This document shows, piece after piece, positions 11,448-23,770 of a DNA stretch of 64,000 nucleotides (the stretch's first letter is position 1; each line of letters opens with the position of its first letter). The DNA comes from Eukaryota sp. TZLM1-RC (Eukaryota; Metamonada: BaSk clade). A program made the position numbers and the translations under genes. The stretch lies in assembly GCA_040285825.1 (NCBI GenBank), contig JAUPSS010000001.1:2108001-2172000 (forward strand), written 5' to 3'. The notes under the pieces were generated by a model, which was not told where the DNA came from, did no database searches, and saw only the letters and a list, made by a program, of their open reading frames with translations.

Positions 11448-14400
11448 ATGCGATTTACAATCCCTCTGTTGTTGCTTGCTCTATGCTCGCTTGCTTACGG
11501 TACGCTACTCCATCGTCCCATTAATCGCAGCATCACGCTTCCACTATGAAATCAATGTTCCTGATATTCCTGAACCGCCTTCTAACATTGCTGATATTGT
11601 AGACTATGGCTTTGTCATCCCTGATATCAAATTTCTTGGCTCTCTTGGACGTGCTTTCGTTAACACCTTACGTTCTCTCCCTCGCTACACACTTCTCGAC
11701 CCTGATGCTCTCTCTCAAGGTCAGTACAAGTTTAAGTTCACCGCCATGGACTCCACTGTTCCACATCTTGATGACCAGGACGACCTCACCTCTTACATGC
11801 TCGGCCACACCATCCCTATGGTCCTCCCCGCTTTCCTTTTCGTTCTTTTCACCCTCATCCTGGTGTTCTGGCTCCTCTGGATCATCATTAAGCTCAGTTT
11901 TTGCTGTTGTGTATGTTGTTCCAAGAAGAAGGATAAGACTAAAGTATCCGCTCCAATGTGCTGCCGGGGAACGTTTATGGTGTTTCTATTCATCATTTTC
12001 CTCTCTGTTTTGCTCGCCTACAGTTCCAATATGATTATTCATGATGGTGTAATGACCTTTGGTGATGCTCCTTCTTCCTTTGACCCTGTAGTCGAGGTTG
12101 CTGCTGATGTGGCATTACGTGGCGTTGACGTGGCAGCTGATCTTTTGAAACACTTGTCTACCCTCAACAACACTATTTGGGAGTTGTTGCCATCTTCTGA
12201 TAGAGTGGTTACTTCCTTTTCTTGCTTTACCGAGAACTTGGTATTACTCCCCAATGCCACTGCTCTGCTCATTGAGATTAGAAAAATTGACGAAATGGTT
12301 GAGGCTCTCCCTGATGTTGATGTTTTAAATGGTGAAATTGATAAGATTTTCAGTGCCAAAGATGATTTACCCGATGATTTGACTAACTTCAAGACTAGTG
12401 TTGTAGCTATTGCTGATTCTATTGATTTAATTGATGGTAATTTTCTCCCTGAATTGGAAAATTTGGTGAATCAACTTGAAGGCTCACTTACAACTGCCCA
12501 TTCAAATATTGGTGATGTCATCAGCGAAGTTGAAAATACCGAGGCTCAATTATCCCCTGTTGACCTTGACGCCTTTTTGACCTCTATTAATGACCTTTCC
12601 GACACGTCATCCAACCTGCAATCAAGTTTTGATACCCTATTATCTGATGTTACCAACACTAATTCTTTAAAGTTTGTCAAGAAGTTTTCTGATGACGTTA
12701 ACAAAATTTTGGTAGAGCAGGAATTAATTGATGATTTGTCCCACTTTGTTGATGGTGAAGCTATCATTACAGAAGAACAAGGCAAGGGTTTACCAAATGA
12801 TCTAAATAATGCTGATTACGATTCAAAAAATGATTTGATCAGCAGAATTGAAGCTATTAATGCTGAAGTTTCTAACTGGAATGACGTTTCATCACGTACT
12901 GATGAGTTGGCAACTAGACTAGAATCCTTACCTGACTTTGATGGAATTGCTGATGAATTGACTAATGTTAATGCTAGTATCACTGAAGGTAAGTCTCAAA
13001 TTGAAGCTCTTTCTGACCATGTTGAGGCGTTGGAAACACTTCAAAGTGAATTTGATGTTACTGATTTGAAATCTCACTTGCAAACTCTTAAATCAACTTT
13101 ATCCACAATTAATTTGCAAGATCTCAAGTCTAAAATCTCAACTCTTGACACCTCCAAAGGTGGTTTACCGGACCTTGGACAATTGGAAGATGATATCCGC
13201 AGCTTTATTACTGCTATTAATAATTTACCAGATTTCGGTGAAGGTTCTGTTTTCCAGAATGAATTGTCCAAATTGACTGAAGCTTTTGAATTAATCCCTA
13301 ATCTCGACATTATCAAACACGAGGTGGTCAAAATCAACTCGACTTTTGACCTAGTTGCCTGTCTTGAAGACCCCTTGAACATGTTTACAGAGATTAATGA
13401 TACCATTATTGAACTACCTCCCCAAGCAAATGATATCTTAGACATGATAAACGAGGTAATTGATCTCGTTAATGACCTGGATCGAACTGAAATTGATCAG
13501 AATATTCAAAATATTTTGGAAACGGAAACCCCTGAAGTTCCCGATATTCAACCTCTATTAGATGATTTAAATTCTATTGCTGATTCAATTAATAGTGTTG
13601 AAAATTTGAATCTTGACCAATTGGCTGATGATGTTGCTGCAATTGATGGCGATCTGAATGATTTTATTGATTTGGCTGATGTTTTGGAAAAAATTGATGA
13701 AATGATTGCCAAAATTGACGATTTGCCTGAAATTTCTCCCCTTTTAGCCGATCTTGATTCAATTTCTCATGAGCTAGAAAACATTGACTTTTCAACCATC
13801 AAGAATGATATCAAATCACTTGAGGATTCACTTGATGAAGTTGATGATAGTCAAATTACCACTGCTATTACTGAATTGGGTACCTTGAAAGATCTTGATT
13901 TACCTGATTTTGATGGTGATTTCAATGACGAAATTCAATTATTAATTGGTCACAAGGACGCTTTCACAACAGGATATAATCAATGTCACTCCGATTTAAC
14001 TGGTTGCGACGAGACTACTTGTAATGTTGATTGTTCTGGTTTAGCTTCATTTGTCGACACTTTCGATGCTGACGTCAGTGCTGTCGAGGAGGCACGTGAC
14101 AACTGCGACAGCCTTTCCAAGTCAATTGAAGATTTGGGAATTGATCAAGTATTAGAAGATTTAGAAGATGTTTCTGGTAAATTGGACATTGACTTTTCCG
14201 CCCAAATTACTCAACTCGATAATGCTAAAGATTCTCTTGATAATGTTGATTTTGTTGAAATCAAAAGTGATTTAACCAATGCTCAGCAAGCTATTAATGA
14301 TCGTCCCAATATGGGTGACTTGGAACAAGATATTAATGATTTATCCACCAAAGTAAATGATCTTCCTGATTTGAACTCTTTTTCCAATGATGTTGATGAA

Positions 14401-15603
14401 TTTGTGGATGCTATTGATGACTTGAACCAACAAGATATGAAGGATGATATTCAAGAAATTGAAGAAATTCCAGAGAAATTACCTGATGTGGATGATATTA
14501 TCTCTCCACTAGAGTCGGTAGAAGAAATCCAAAGCTTTTTCCCCGAAGATTTGGATGATTTTATTGAACAAGGTCATGATTTCATTGATGAATACTACGT
14601 TAATGGAGGCCAACTCGTAGATGAATATTTCGATATGGGAAGGGAGTATCTTGATGATGGAAAAGAATTGGTACATAATGCAACCACTGCTTGGGAGGAC
14701 TTTAAAAATGATGAAAATTTAAACCTATGGACCGAGACAGTGCGTCAGGGTGATTATTTAAGAGCAATTGGGTTCATTTCTCCTTTCTTATTTGTCATTA
14801 TTGCGGTTATCTTTGGTGTCTGTGCTATCACGTGTTGTCAGAATAAGTGCTGCTTGTGTTGTTTCAACATTTTCATTATACTCTCTGGAGTAATTCTCTC
14901 TCTTTTGGCTGTCCTTTTCCTTCCTGTTTCCGTAGTTCTTGCAGATGGTTGCGCTATCTATGAATCTGGTCAGTTGGCCGAATACGTACCACGAATTAAT
15001 GAAGAAATTGCTGTTTTTCAAAACCAAACAGTTGTTGTTAATTCCACAGAACTTGTCAATTATTATTTTTCGACTTGTGAAGAAGATTCTAAACCTGTCG
15101 ATATTGGCGTTTACGATTTGGTAGATTACTCAATCCAAACGTTTTACCACGACAATCTTGACCAGGAATTCGATCTGGATGGATTCACGCTCTCAATCAA
15201 CACTTTCAGAGACGGTCCTAGAGCTGATATTGACACTATTAGTGATTGGGTAGACTCTGATGTCCGTGAATATGCTAATGATGTTTACGATACTATTTTC
15301 TCATGTTCTACTCTATCTCCGGTAACGCAGCTGTTCACCAAACCTCTCTGCGAAGATTTTGTAACTGGGTTTTCTCTGTATGGATTTAGTTGTCTTTTGA
15401 TTGCGTTAATGGCTTTTATGTCGCTTTTCTGCAGTTGCTGCTGTGCCAAACCAAAGTGGAAGAAGCCCAAACAGTACAAGAAGAATTCCAAAGAGCAGGA
15501 AGAGGAAATGGTACCAATGATGTTCCAACCATCCATTAGCGGTGTTGCTTTTCAGTTTAATTCGTTAAAAACTGATGAGAAGCAAAATCTTTTACCCCAA
15601 TAA
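11448..15603 (+). CDS. PROM: Prominin-family membrane glycoprotein, greatly enlarged
   Basis: Exon 1 (11448-11499) encodes signal peptide MRFTIPLLLLALCSLAYA. A 31-nt intron (11500-11530) follows, and exon 2 (11531-15603) completes a 1374-residue protein. Five membrane segments are visible in prominin order: TM1 near 110-135, TM2 near 160-180, a very large extracellular loop, TM3 and TM4 near 1100-1170, a second loop, and TM5 near 1300-1325. Each cytoplasmic edge is Cys-rich (CCCVCC, CCLCC, CSCCCA), a hallmark of the family. The first loop is about 900 residues, acidic, and made of repeated LPDxD...I..L.DL-type helices. Vertebrate prominins are about 860 residues in total. Prominins bind cholesterol and shape membrane protrusions. 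The short cytoplasmic tail ends in LLPQ. Confidence 0.9.
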
Positions 15604-15906
15604 TATGTAGATATGTTTTTCCTTTTTTGTTAATAAATCGTTTTTGTGTTTGTTTTTTGAATAAAGCAATAAATAGCCATAACACTACAAATTAATTTCT
15701 TATAAATTAAGAAAAAAATAAAAAGCCATCTATGAAGTGAAACCCTTCAGAAAGCTCACATCAATCAAATATACTTTTATTGACAGCAATTAACAACAAA
15801 ACATTCATTGAACCAAGTCTTCATATACACGATCCCGACCTGCTTGTTTTCTCCACAAATATCACAAAGGACATTGATGTTTCAAGATATTTCGTTTTTG
15901 TCAAAA
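15604..15906. other. Convergent 3' flanks
   Basis: The 303 bases between two converging genes contain AATAAA-type signals on the plus strand (15632, 15660) and no open frame of note. Confidence 0.55.
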
Positions 15907-16509
15907 TCACTTTTCTGATAAACTAAAATCATGTTGAAGATCAGCAGGATTGGAATACATGGACAGTTGAAGCAGATCAACAGCTGCATTGGTCACAAGA
16001 CATACAGCCAAGCTCTTTTTCTTCTCTTCAGCTAATGATGACAGCATGTTGATGGTATCGAGATCATCCATGGGCGTTGAACCATCACGGCAGAAGAACA
16101 GGTACTCCTTTGTAACAAAAACAATGTTGGAAGATGGACAAGGCTCACCAACTAAGGGAGAAAGTCCCATTTTGTAAAGGTGGAGATAAGCCGTTACGTA
16201 CATAAATGACTCGTGTAAAGAAGCAAGATTGTAGTTACATCGCACAACATCTAGCACGATTTCCCAAACCTGACGCTTGTTGTACTCATCAACACAAGTG
16301 TCATTAGGGTAATGTTTAACAAGTGTCAGACTAGACCGTTCAGTGAGGCATCTAATGTGAACGTTTTAAACCAAAACCTACATAACGGTGAAAGGATTGA
16401 GTGTTGGCTTCTTATCAAAGGGACGCCCAAAGATAGCTCCTGGAAGCTTCCCATTCTGGCGAAGAAGTACAAAAAGATTATCATTTGGTTCATATAAGGC
16501 CAAACTCAT
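15907..16509 (-). CDS. Orphan 190-residue protein
   Basis: Two exons: 16509-16382 and 16351-15907, split by a 30-nt intron (16352-16381, GTAGG..ATTAG) that restores one frame of 191 codons including stop. The start MSLALYEPNDNLF is the first Met after an upstream stop-rich region. The protein is mixed alpha/beta in appearance, without a signal peptide or membrane segment. It contains a CRDGS turn and a Lys-rich patch EEKKKSL. I recognise no family. The clean splice and good codon use argue for a real gene. Confidence 0.62.
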
Positions 16510-16593
16510 TGTTGTTGTTGGTATTGAGATCTATACTTGCTATAAGTCTGTATAGTGCGAAGAGGTGTTACAATTTGCAAACCAACCCAAAAA

Positions 16594-16792
16594 TAGAGTG
16601 GGGCAAAACCTGACTCGAAAAATCGAGTTCACACAAAAGTGAGTTGCTACCTGACTAAAACTCACTCGAAATTGAGTTGGAGTTCGAGTATTTTTGGTCT
16701 TGAGTAAACATTTGGCGTTTGCTAATTCATTCTTGCTCTACAAAAATGTTGAAGTTCGAGTTTGAATTTGAGTCAAGTTTTGCCCATCTCTA
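16594..16792. mobile_element. MITE with 21-bp terminal inverted repeats and TA target duplication
   Basis: Left end reads TA-GAGTGGGGCAAAACCTGACTC; the reverse complement of the right end reads TA-GAGATGGGCAAAACTTGACTC. They match at 18 of 21 repeat positions, with TA on both outer sides. The body is about 195 bp, contains many GAGTT/AACTC units that can fold back, and codes for nothing. TA target sites are typical of Tc1/mariner and pogo elements, and a dead pogo transposase lies 0.6 kb away. Confidence 0.7.
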
Positions 16793-16942
16793 CCCAAAAG
16801 AATGAAGATTTCACATTTTGAGTTTTCCTTATAAACAATTGTTATCAAAACATGGTCAAATATGAAAACTCCTATGGGTTTTTAACAAACCCAATTTACC
16901 TGAAAAAAAGAAAGGGCTTTACCCTCTCAATTAGTCGTGCTG

Positions 16943-17006
16943 TTTTGCACGCTCTATCTGTTCTCATCATTGCTTTTTGCACGCTCTATCTGTTCTCATC
17001 ATTGCT
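16943..17006. repeat. Tandem duplication, two units of 32 bp
   Basis: The unit beginning TTTTGCACGCTCTATCTG occurs twice head to tail with no visible change. A recent local duplication. Confidence 0.85.
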
Positions 17007-17024
17007 GACTCATCAAATACTGTA

Positions 17025-17407
17025 ATTTTTCATATACAAGCCGGGACCAAATACAAGTCCTGAAATTCTACGGCTTGTAATTGAAGCAACTATCCCCAAA
17101 TACAAGACACCTGAATTTATTATTGAACCAATAAAAACAACGTTTTCCAATATCATGTTCACTACATCCAACTTCGAAGTTTTTATTAAGACATGTTTTT
17201 CTAAGTGTGGCCCACGATTAACACTACATTCCCTCTTTGTTAATCCAAATGCCATTGTTTCCTATTGCGGTCACGACGATCTCAAAGCTATCTTAAAAGG
17301 AATGAAGGCATTCGATGAAAATAAACCTCAACTTGCTTTACGACTGTTTGGTGCATTAGTTAGTGTTGGCTATCTCTCAAGTACAGACACTGCAACAAAG
17401 CGCCGAA
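17025..17407 (+). pseudogene. Orphan coding fragment before the pogo transposase
   Basis: An open frame of about 125 codons follows a TAA near 17022 and shows strong coding character, for example PGPNTSPEILRLVIEATIP and CGHDDLKAILKGMKAF. It has no clear start and changes frame where the transposase begins. It could be an exon of a disrupted host gene, or the first part of the element. No family is recognised. Confidence 0.4.
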
Positions 17408-18380
17408 ATGGCACCTATAGCCACATCAAGAAAAAAAATCACTGTCAAAGACAAGATTTCTTATGTTGAAGATTTCAACAACAATAATAAGTACTTTAAG
17501 GAGTTTACCAAGGCAAAAAGAATTGATGAAAGATCCTTAAGAAGGTGGATGGAAGAGTAACAATTGCTTCTGTCATACAACTAACCCCTGCAGAAAAACT
17601 GGCGCTGGAACACCTCTAGATGAAGACTTAGATCAGTTAGTTTTGGAATAGGTTAAACAACAACGTTGGTTGCTACGCTCTGTTTCTATAAACAAACTGT
17701 GTAGGGTAGCTCCTTCTTTGGCATCTATTGATTCACCGTTGCCATTCAGTAAAAACTGGGCCAAACGATTTTTCAATTGTCATGGATATACAACCCGTAA
17801 ATTTCAAACAAACAAGGGGCTTCGTTTGATGATGAAACAAAACAGTATTACTGTTTTAACCAACTTGACATTGCCAAAGATCAATGTCAACTTCATGAGA
17901 TATCTAAATTTTGACGAGACGGCTGTTTTTTTTGACCCTTTTGAGAAAACAACCATGGATTTCAAAGGTTCAAAAGTTGTGCAACTTCAAAAATTCAACA
18001 TCGAGAAGTTCAGGATGACAGGTTTTTGTGTTGCTAATGCTACAGGATATGAACGTTCCACAATTAATATTGTAAAATGAGATGTAAAACGTGTTTTTCT
18101 TTCTGATAATGAATTAAACATTGTTGCTGAATCAAAATCCTCGTGGATGACAAGTGGTTTGTTTATTGAATTGCTTGAGTTTTTATTTTTTCGCATAATG
18201 AGGCAAAAGGTTCTCATATTTGATGCAGCTCCTTGTCATAAATCAGAACAAATGCTAAGATATCTTGACACTGGAAACAATTTTGTTAAGCGGGTTGGGA
18301 TTCCAGGCCACTTAACAGTATGGTTACAACCTGCTGATGTTTGTTAGTTCAGAGTTGTGAAATCGAAACTGAGGAACAGA
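17408..18380 (+). pseudogene. Pogo-type DDE transposase, inactivated
   Basis: Starts at Met 17408 with a helix-turn-helix (KKITVKDKISYVEDF ... DERSLRRWME). A CENP-B-like second DNA-binding region follows (FSKNWAKRFFNCHGYTTRK), then DDE-nuclease blocks NFDETAVFF, IFDAAPCHKSEQ and WLQPADVC, which correspond to the pogo/Tigger triad. It is broken by a stop at 17558-17560, a stop near 17651, a stop at 18078-18080, a stop at 18345-18347 and at least one frame change. The family cuts and pastes DNA at TA sites. It is dead here but could be the former source of the nearby MITE. Confidence 0.8.
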
Positions 18381-18384
18381 CCCA

Positions 18385-19480
18385 AATGAAACATTTATTA
18401 AAGTTGCACACTTAACAAAATAAACTCATATCTAATGGGACGAAAATCATTGAACCAAGATTTCCTTTTCCAAATCTTGATCTGCTTGATGTCTAGCTAA
18501 AGCTTCTCTTATTCGATTGAAAAACCTAGACAATCTATTAATAATAGTAAATTTAATTCGAGAGCACCATAAAAATATATCAAATGTTTTCATTGTTTTT
18601 TCTTGAACCATTTTTTGAAAATCATTCAAAAATTTCCTGCTTCTACTAATAGTCTTCCGTTTATAGAAAATGGGAAAGAATTAAAAACAAGTGGTCTATT
18701 TCTATCATCATTAGCTTCTTCGATATCTTTGTCATATTTTCTATGTTTTGTTGAGCTTTAAATTCAAGAGCACTCACATTTTTTCTATTATTAATTTTAT
18801 TAAAAACCTATAAATCAACATCTAACTAATCCATTTCTCCCAAAACAAAATCACTAAATGCAACTCTCTCATAGTGAGATCCAAGAGAAAGCAAAGCATC
18901 AGAAAATATCTTCAACATCCCCTTAAAACTAGAAAACACAATTCTATTTTGCCAAAACAATCTGTCATTCACAGGATTAAGTTTTTTCTTTGAACCAAGT
19001 GTCTTTTGCAACATTACATGAGACAAAGTCAACAACAGCTTAATAGTTCTCAATCCAAGCACAGTATACATCACCTCTGTCATCAGAACCAAGATTATTC
19101 AATGACAGTTTTTCCTTCAGCAGAAGCTCTTTGATACATGAGATTCTTGCAGTTCGTGCCATATTGAAAACAGTGTCTCTAACAGCATGATGTAATGAAG
19201 AACGATCAGTTATCAATTTCGAACAATTCAGAGCATGGCGCAAAGTGAGCTGTGGTGAATTCGAACAAATACATTTTTGTTTTAATAATAATTGATTAAT
19301 GGGGATATCCAAATACAATTCCGGAAATTCTGTAACTTGAATTTGCATTTTGCTGACTTGTATGTGGGTGCTTACAGTAGACGTTTTGAAGGCACTCCAA
19401 TTCAAAAGCATCTGCTCTTGAGTTGGATTAAGCTTTGAGGTATCAACATTGGAGAAATGAAGCTCATTTGGTTCTGACAA
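18385..19480 (-). mobile_element. Family A non-LTR-like retroelement, 3' fragment with nested family B
   Basis: On the minus strand the frame from 19480 contains a C-terminal zinc motif CICSNSPQLTLRHALNC followed by HHAVRDTVF, as found at the ends of non-LTR reverse transcriptase proteins, then DDRGDVYCAWIE. Between LNPV and SALEFK, which are adjacent in the copies at 31.5 and 41.6 kb, a foreign stretch of about 190 bp carries the family B block LFWQNRIVFSSFKG (18826-18990). The element ends with FNRIREALARHQADQD and the shared 3' tail near 18390. Several stops and frame changes make it inactive. Confidence 0.7.
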
Positions 19481-19720
19481 GTGATATACAAAACTATAAT
19501 GCTATCATCCTAAATAATCATTAATATTAATTTTATAGTCATTGACTTAAATTTTCTTGATGTCAATTTTCACAATTTGTCCCCTTTTGTGTGTCCTTTG
19601 TTTTTATTATCGGTATTGTTTCAGGAGGAAATTATTGTGAGGGCATTTTGTCCCAATCATTACAAGATTAAGTTATCAGAAATCATGTTAGACAGATTTT
19701 TAGTTCAATAAAAATACAAT

Positions 19721-20080
19721 TTACAATAAAAAGAAATCATGTTGAGTAACTTTGAAACATAGAAAATTAATTAAAAGAAATAAAAAAAAGAAATTAATTA
19801 AACTGCTTAATTCCGACACCTTATTGACAAGAGAATGGACAGGATCAGAACCAGATAGCATTAGATGATTCCCATTATCATTTACTTCAAACAAATTAAA
19901 CTTGCAACTATATAAAGTATCCAAAAAAAATTGATAATGGTCAACTGGGTCAGAAAAGTTGCCATCGGCCAAAACTCTGTTTGATCTTCTGCTGTTTCCC
20001 ACTTCAAACGGTATATCTAAGATAACGAAATGGGTAAAGAGTGGAGCTAACAGTGGATGATGCAGTAGGAATCATGTATT
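19721..20080 (-). pseudogene. Coding fragment of unknown origin
   Basis: A minus-strand frame reads through HFVILDIPFEVGNSRRSNRV and DPVDHYQFFLDTLYSCKFNL with coding-like composition, from about 20080 to 19800, and then becomes low-complexity. No start codon or splice sites could be fixed. It may be a fragment of a repeat or of a lost gene. Confidence 0.3.
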
Positions 20081-20925
20081 GTAAAAACTCCGTAATGTGA
20101 CTTTAGAGTAGGAAATAAGGTGATTAAAAGAAGCATAAGCACCACATCTCCTCTTTATATTGGTACATTTTTCATTCCAGTTCTTCATAGTCAGGGCAAA
20201 CAATTATAAGAGCTTGACAGTAGGCACAAATTTTCCGATGGGAATTTATAAACAAATCATTTTTAATTATTATAATAACGAAGAGTCCTTGAAAATACCT
20301 ACATTATCAATTATTTATATTGAGCTCATAATTATTTCGAATGAAGGACACACATTCGCTGAAAGCAACGAAAGAGTGCGGGACCGGTAACACCTAGCTT
20401 TATTGAGAGACAGCTAAGTAACACATGTAAGAATTTGTTATATTTTAAACAACGGTTTAACAATGTCTCTCAAAATAAACGAAAAAAAAAGCAACAGCCA
20501 GTGTAAGCATAGTATGACTAGGTGTAGCTTTCATAATTTAGACAACAATAAATAATGTTGACCCTTCCTATCCCCACAAACTCATCGTTTGTAGAACTCT
20601 GACTTCTGCAAAATCATTCTCATTCAATGAATCCCTATATGAATCCCTCATATTTTGAGAAGAATTTTCTAAAGTAACGGGTGAAGTCAATACCGCACTC
20701 AGATCGCACCCCATATTGAAGATTGCTTACAAAATTTGAGATATTAAGAACACTGAATACGTAGATACATACACCTTGCTATTGAGGTATTAACTCATCA
20801 GTATTAAACAACATAAACGAATCGATCCTATTGTGAATCAAAAACAAGTGATTTTTCATTTTTGTTCTGTCCCTTGTTTTGTAACTCAAACTGCAACTCC
20901 ACTACAATTGTAAACTACATCATCC
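20081..20925. other. Intergenic upstream of the glucokinase gene
   Basis: No open frame of note on either strand. The last 200 bases before 20926 presumably hold the glucokinase promoter, but no clear TATA element is evident. Confidence 0.4.
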
Positions 20926-22049
20926 ATGATCGATTTTCTGGACTTCAAAACTACAACAGACTTATGCTCATATCTCTCTTCTACAGAATACGATTCACTT
21001 AGTTTTGCTGTTGATATCGGAGGAACCAATCTTCGAACAGCTTTTGGTTGTCACAAAGATACCACATTCAAGGTTTTACTCCTTCCTTCACATCGTACTT
21101 CTGATGCAAATACTGTGCTCGATATCATAAAAGGTCTTGCATTTGAACTTTCCCAATGTTCATCCAATTTCACAATTTGCAAAACTGTAGTTTCTGTTGC
21201 TGGTCCAATCGATCCCTCCTCTGATACTCTGTTTCTCACTAATTTCACTGGATCAAAGGAACTCCACATTCCGTCACTGCCGTCACTACTATTTCCTCAA
21301 GACCGATCCTACTTCCTGAACGATCTTACAGCTGCGTGCAATGGTATTCTAACCCTCAATTCTGCAGGTTCTATGAACTCTTACTTTAAACCTCTATGGC
21401 CCAAAGACCTCACATGTGATCTTTCTCCCTTGAACTATCTGGTAGTTATGGCTGGTACTGGGTTTGTTTGCTTTGCTCTAGCTCTAACTGTAGCTTTGGT
21501 GTAGGTATCTTGATTCACCACAACAATGAATTCTTAGTGCTCCCTTCTGAATACGGCCACTCTACACTTGCTCTGACGGGCCCAGCTTATGATCTAATGG
21601 CAAGTAAGGAACAGGCCTTTGCTGCTTTTCTCTCCTCTCAGCTGTATGATTGTAAGCACTTTCCTGAATTCGAAGATGCTGTTTCTGGAAGGGGACTAGA
21701 AGCTGCTTATAGGTTCCTCAGTAGTGGAGAAGTACTCACTGCTGGTCAGGTTTCAAAGCGTGCGATTGAGGGCGAACAGACTGCTATTGATGCTACTAGG
21801 TTGTTTTATCGGCTGTTATTTAGACTCGTACAGCAACTGGCCATTGGGATTGGTTGTAAAGGGGTACTGTTATGTGGGGATAATCAGGTCGCAAATGACC
21901 CTATTGTGAGTGGAGAGGAATTTTTGGAGGAGTTGAGGAAAGTGTTTGAGAACCATCCAAAGCAACATTGGTTGAAGAATGTTCGTGTTTGCAGGCAAGT
22001 TGAGAAGATCAATTTAAATTTGGTTGGTGCTTTGGGATATGAACAGTAA
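20926..22049 (+). CDS. glk: Glucokinase, bacterial-type (ROK/Glk fold)
   Basis: Exon 1 (20926-21461) and exon 2 (21494-22049) flank a 32-nt intron (21462-21493) with CTAAC seven bases before its 3' end, giving 363 residues. The phosphate-binding motif DIGGTNLR is near residue 27. The acidic sugar-binding region is YFLNDLTAA, the second nucleotide loop is VMAGTGFGVG (interrupted by the intron), and SEYGH replaces the usual GEGGH. A downstream SGRGLEAAY matches the SGxGL motif. The family phosphorylates glucose with ATP at the start of glycolysis. This group is mostly bacterial and patchy in protists, unlike the larger eukaryotic hexokinases. The intron shows that it is a nuclear gene rather than contamination. 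Confidence 0.88.
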
Positions 22050-23469
22050 TTAAGAGAAAGAATAGTAGTAATAAATCAATTTAATTTTGGTTGATTCTTT
22101 TTTGAACCATTGATTTGTTTTGATGTCAATGAGTTTTAAAATTTTGTGCACGTTTATTTGCTGATATTCACATCACTCTTTGACCAGTTTAAACAGTTGA
22201 GCACCTTACCGAGTCAGACTTTTTCAGACTTTCTAGTTGTGTCTGAGGATTGGCAACCGTCAACTTGTATGAATTTTCAGTGAAAATTAAATCGAAGCAT
22301 AATTGTATAATTTAATACTAAATAAATAATACTTAGTCATTCGAAAAAGCACTCCATATAATTTCTTCTATTCACGTACTCAACTTGTAAATCACCAACC
22401 AAGAGTGGACCATTGTTTGGTTAGTTCATTTTCACATCTTATTCTTTTTTCAATTTGTTTAATGAAACTAAAGAGGATACAAACACATCATCTTTAAGTA
22501 TAAAAGCGCTTTATCCTAGAAAATACAACCAGTTCAGAGAACTTGTTTTCACATTTTCTATGCTTGTGTTTTCGAGCCTGCATTATTAAAAAAGATCTAT
22601 TGTCTTCAAAAAGTGAACATATTAAGGACAAAATATCATGCACCAAATACAAACAGTAATGCGAACAAAGTAAAACAGAGATTCCTAGATTTCTGTTTAT
22701 TGAACTACTACTGAAACAATCTATTCATCAATAGCTTCTACATGAAATTCAGCTATTTCGTTGACCACAGCCACGTCTTCAGCAAGAACGCTCTCACAAA
22801 TAAAGAAATTAATTAAATAAATCAAATGAATAATATATAGTTATGAATTACAATCAATACATCATGGGGCTACTATTACGAAGTGAAGCTTATTCGTAGA
22901 AGCCTCTTTCAAAACAGCTCCGTTATTACGAGGAGACCAATAATCCGAGGAGGGGCTGAAATTTCATGTCTTACTTTAGTACACCATGGAAATGTATTAA
23001 ACAGTAAATGGAAACTAATAAACTACTTAACTTTTGTGCTTTACCTAAATTGCTTTTTAAACTGTTTTGTACCGATGTAGATTCAATGAGAAGGAACAGT
23101 GTATGAGAAAAATAGTCGACAGAGACATGTTCGAATGATTGCGGTCCCATTGTTGTAGACACAATACACAATATTTGAAGTGTTGTGGGCACAGTGAAAA
23201 ATACGTTGCAAATCAATTGATGAAATTGACTGTAGACCTTGATTGAGCAATAAATGTGACCCAATTGGTCATAGTGTATCTCAATTTAATTTTCAAACAA
23301 TTATTCGAAAAACAGTAACCTTTCATGAAACGGGATAAAATTAGCAACAGTCTTCAATCGGAAATTCAAAACTGCAATTAATTTTGCAAACAACAAAATA
23401 TTGAATTGAGTTGTTGTAAAACCATTAAAGAAAAACTTTCTCCAATTGATATTGCAATCAATAAATTTG
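22050..23469. other. Intergenic, no gene seen
   Basis: AT-rich, stop-dense DNA. A 24-codon minus-strand open end at about 22729-22800 (ESVLAEDVAVVNEIAEFHVE) might be a last exon but has no partner that I can find. Confidence 0.35.
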
Positions 23470-23534
23470 GTTTAATGATAGTCGTCCCATTAGTTATGAT
23501 TTAATTTAATCAAGTGTGCAAATTCAATAAATTA
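23470..23534 (+). repeat. Family A retroelement 3' tail only
   Basis: Contains GTCGTCCCATTAGTTATGAT and AAGTGTGCAAATTCAATAAA, the same tail as at 31.8 and 50.5 kb. A 5'-truncated copy of fewer than 70 bp. Confidence 0.6.
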
Positions 23535-23770
23535 ACAAATATTAAAAATCAATAAATTACAATTGTTGAATTGCCAATTAATTATTGAGAAGCACTCTAT
23601 GGTTTTCAAGTAGAAATCACACTAGTGGAGTTCATGTCCAATGAAATTTATCGTACAGCAATCCAGATACGTAAATGATGACCTGTTATCACGTGATACT
23701 GTAAATAACTGGTGGTAAACTGTAAACCACACAGTGAGCAAATTTTTCATTCTCTAATTTCACTGTTACA

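Noticed and set aside
11606-12034. Overlapping long open frame within the prominin gene
   Set aside because: Shadow of the Ser/Leu-rich coding frame; prominin features all lie in the main frame.
20926-22049. Bacterial contamination as source of the glucokinase gene
   Set aside because: A 32-nt GT..AG intron interrupts the gene and the flanks are continuous with eukaryotic sequence.
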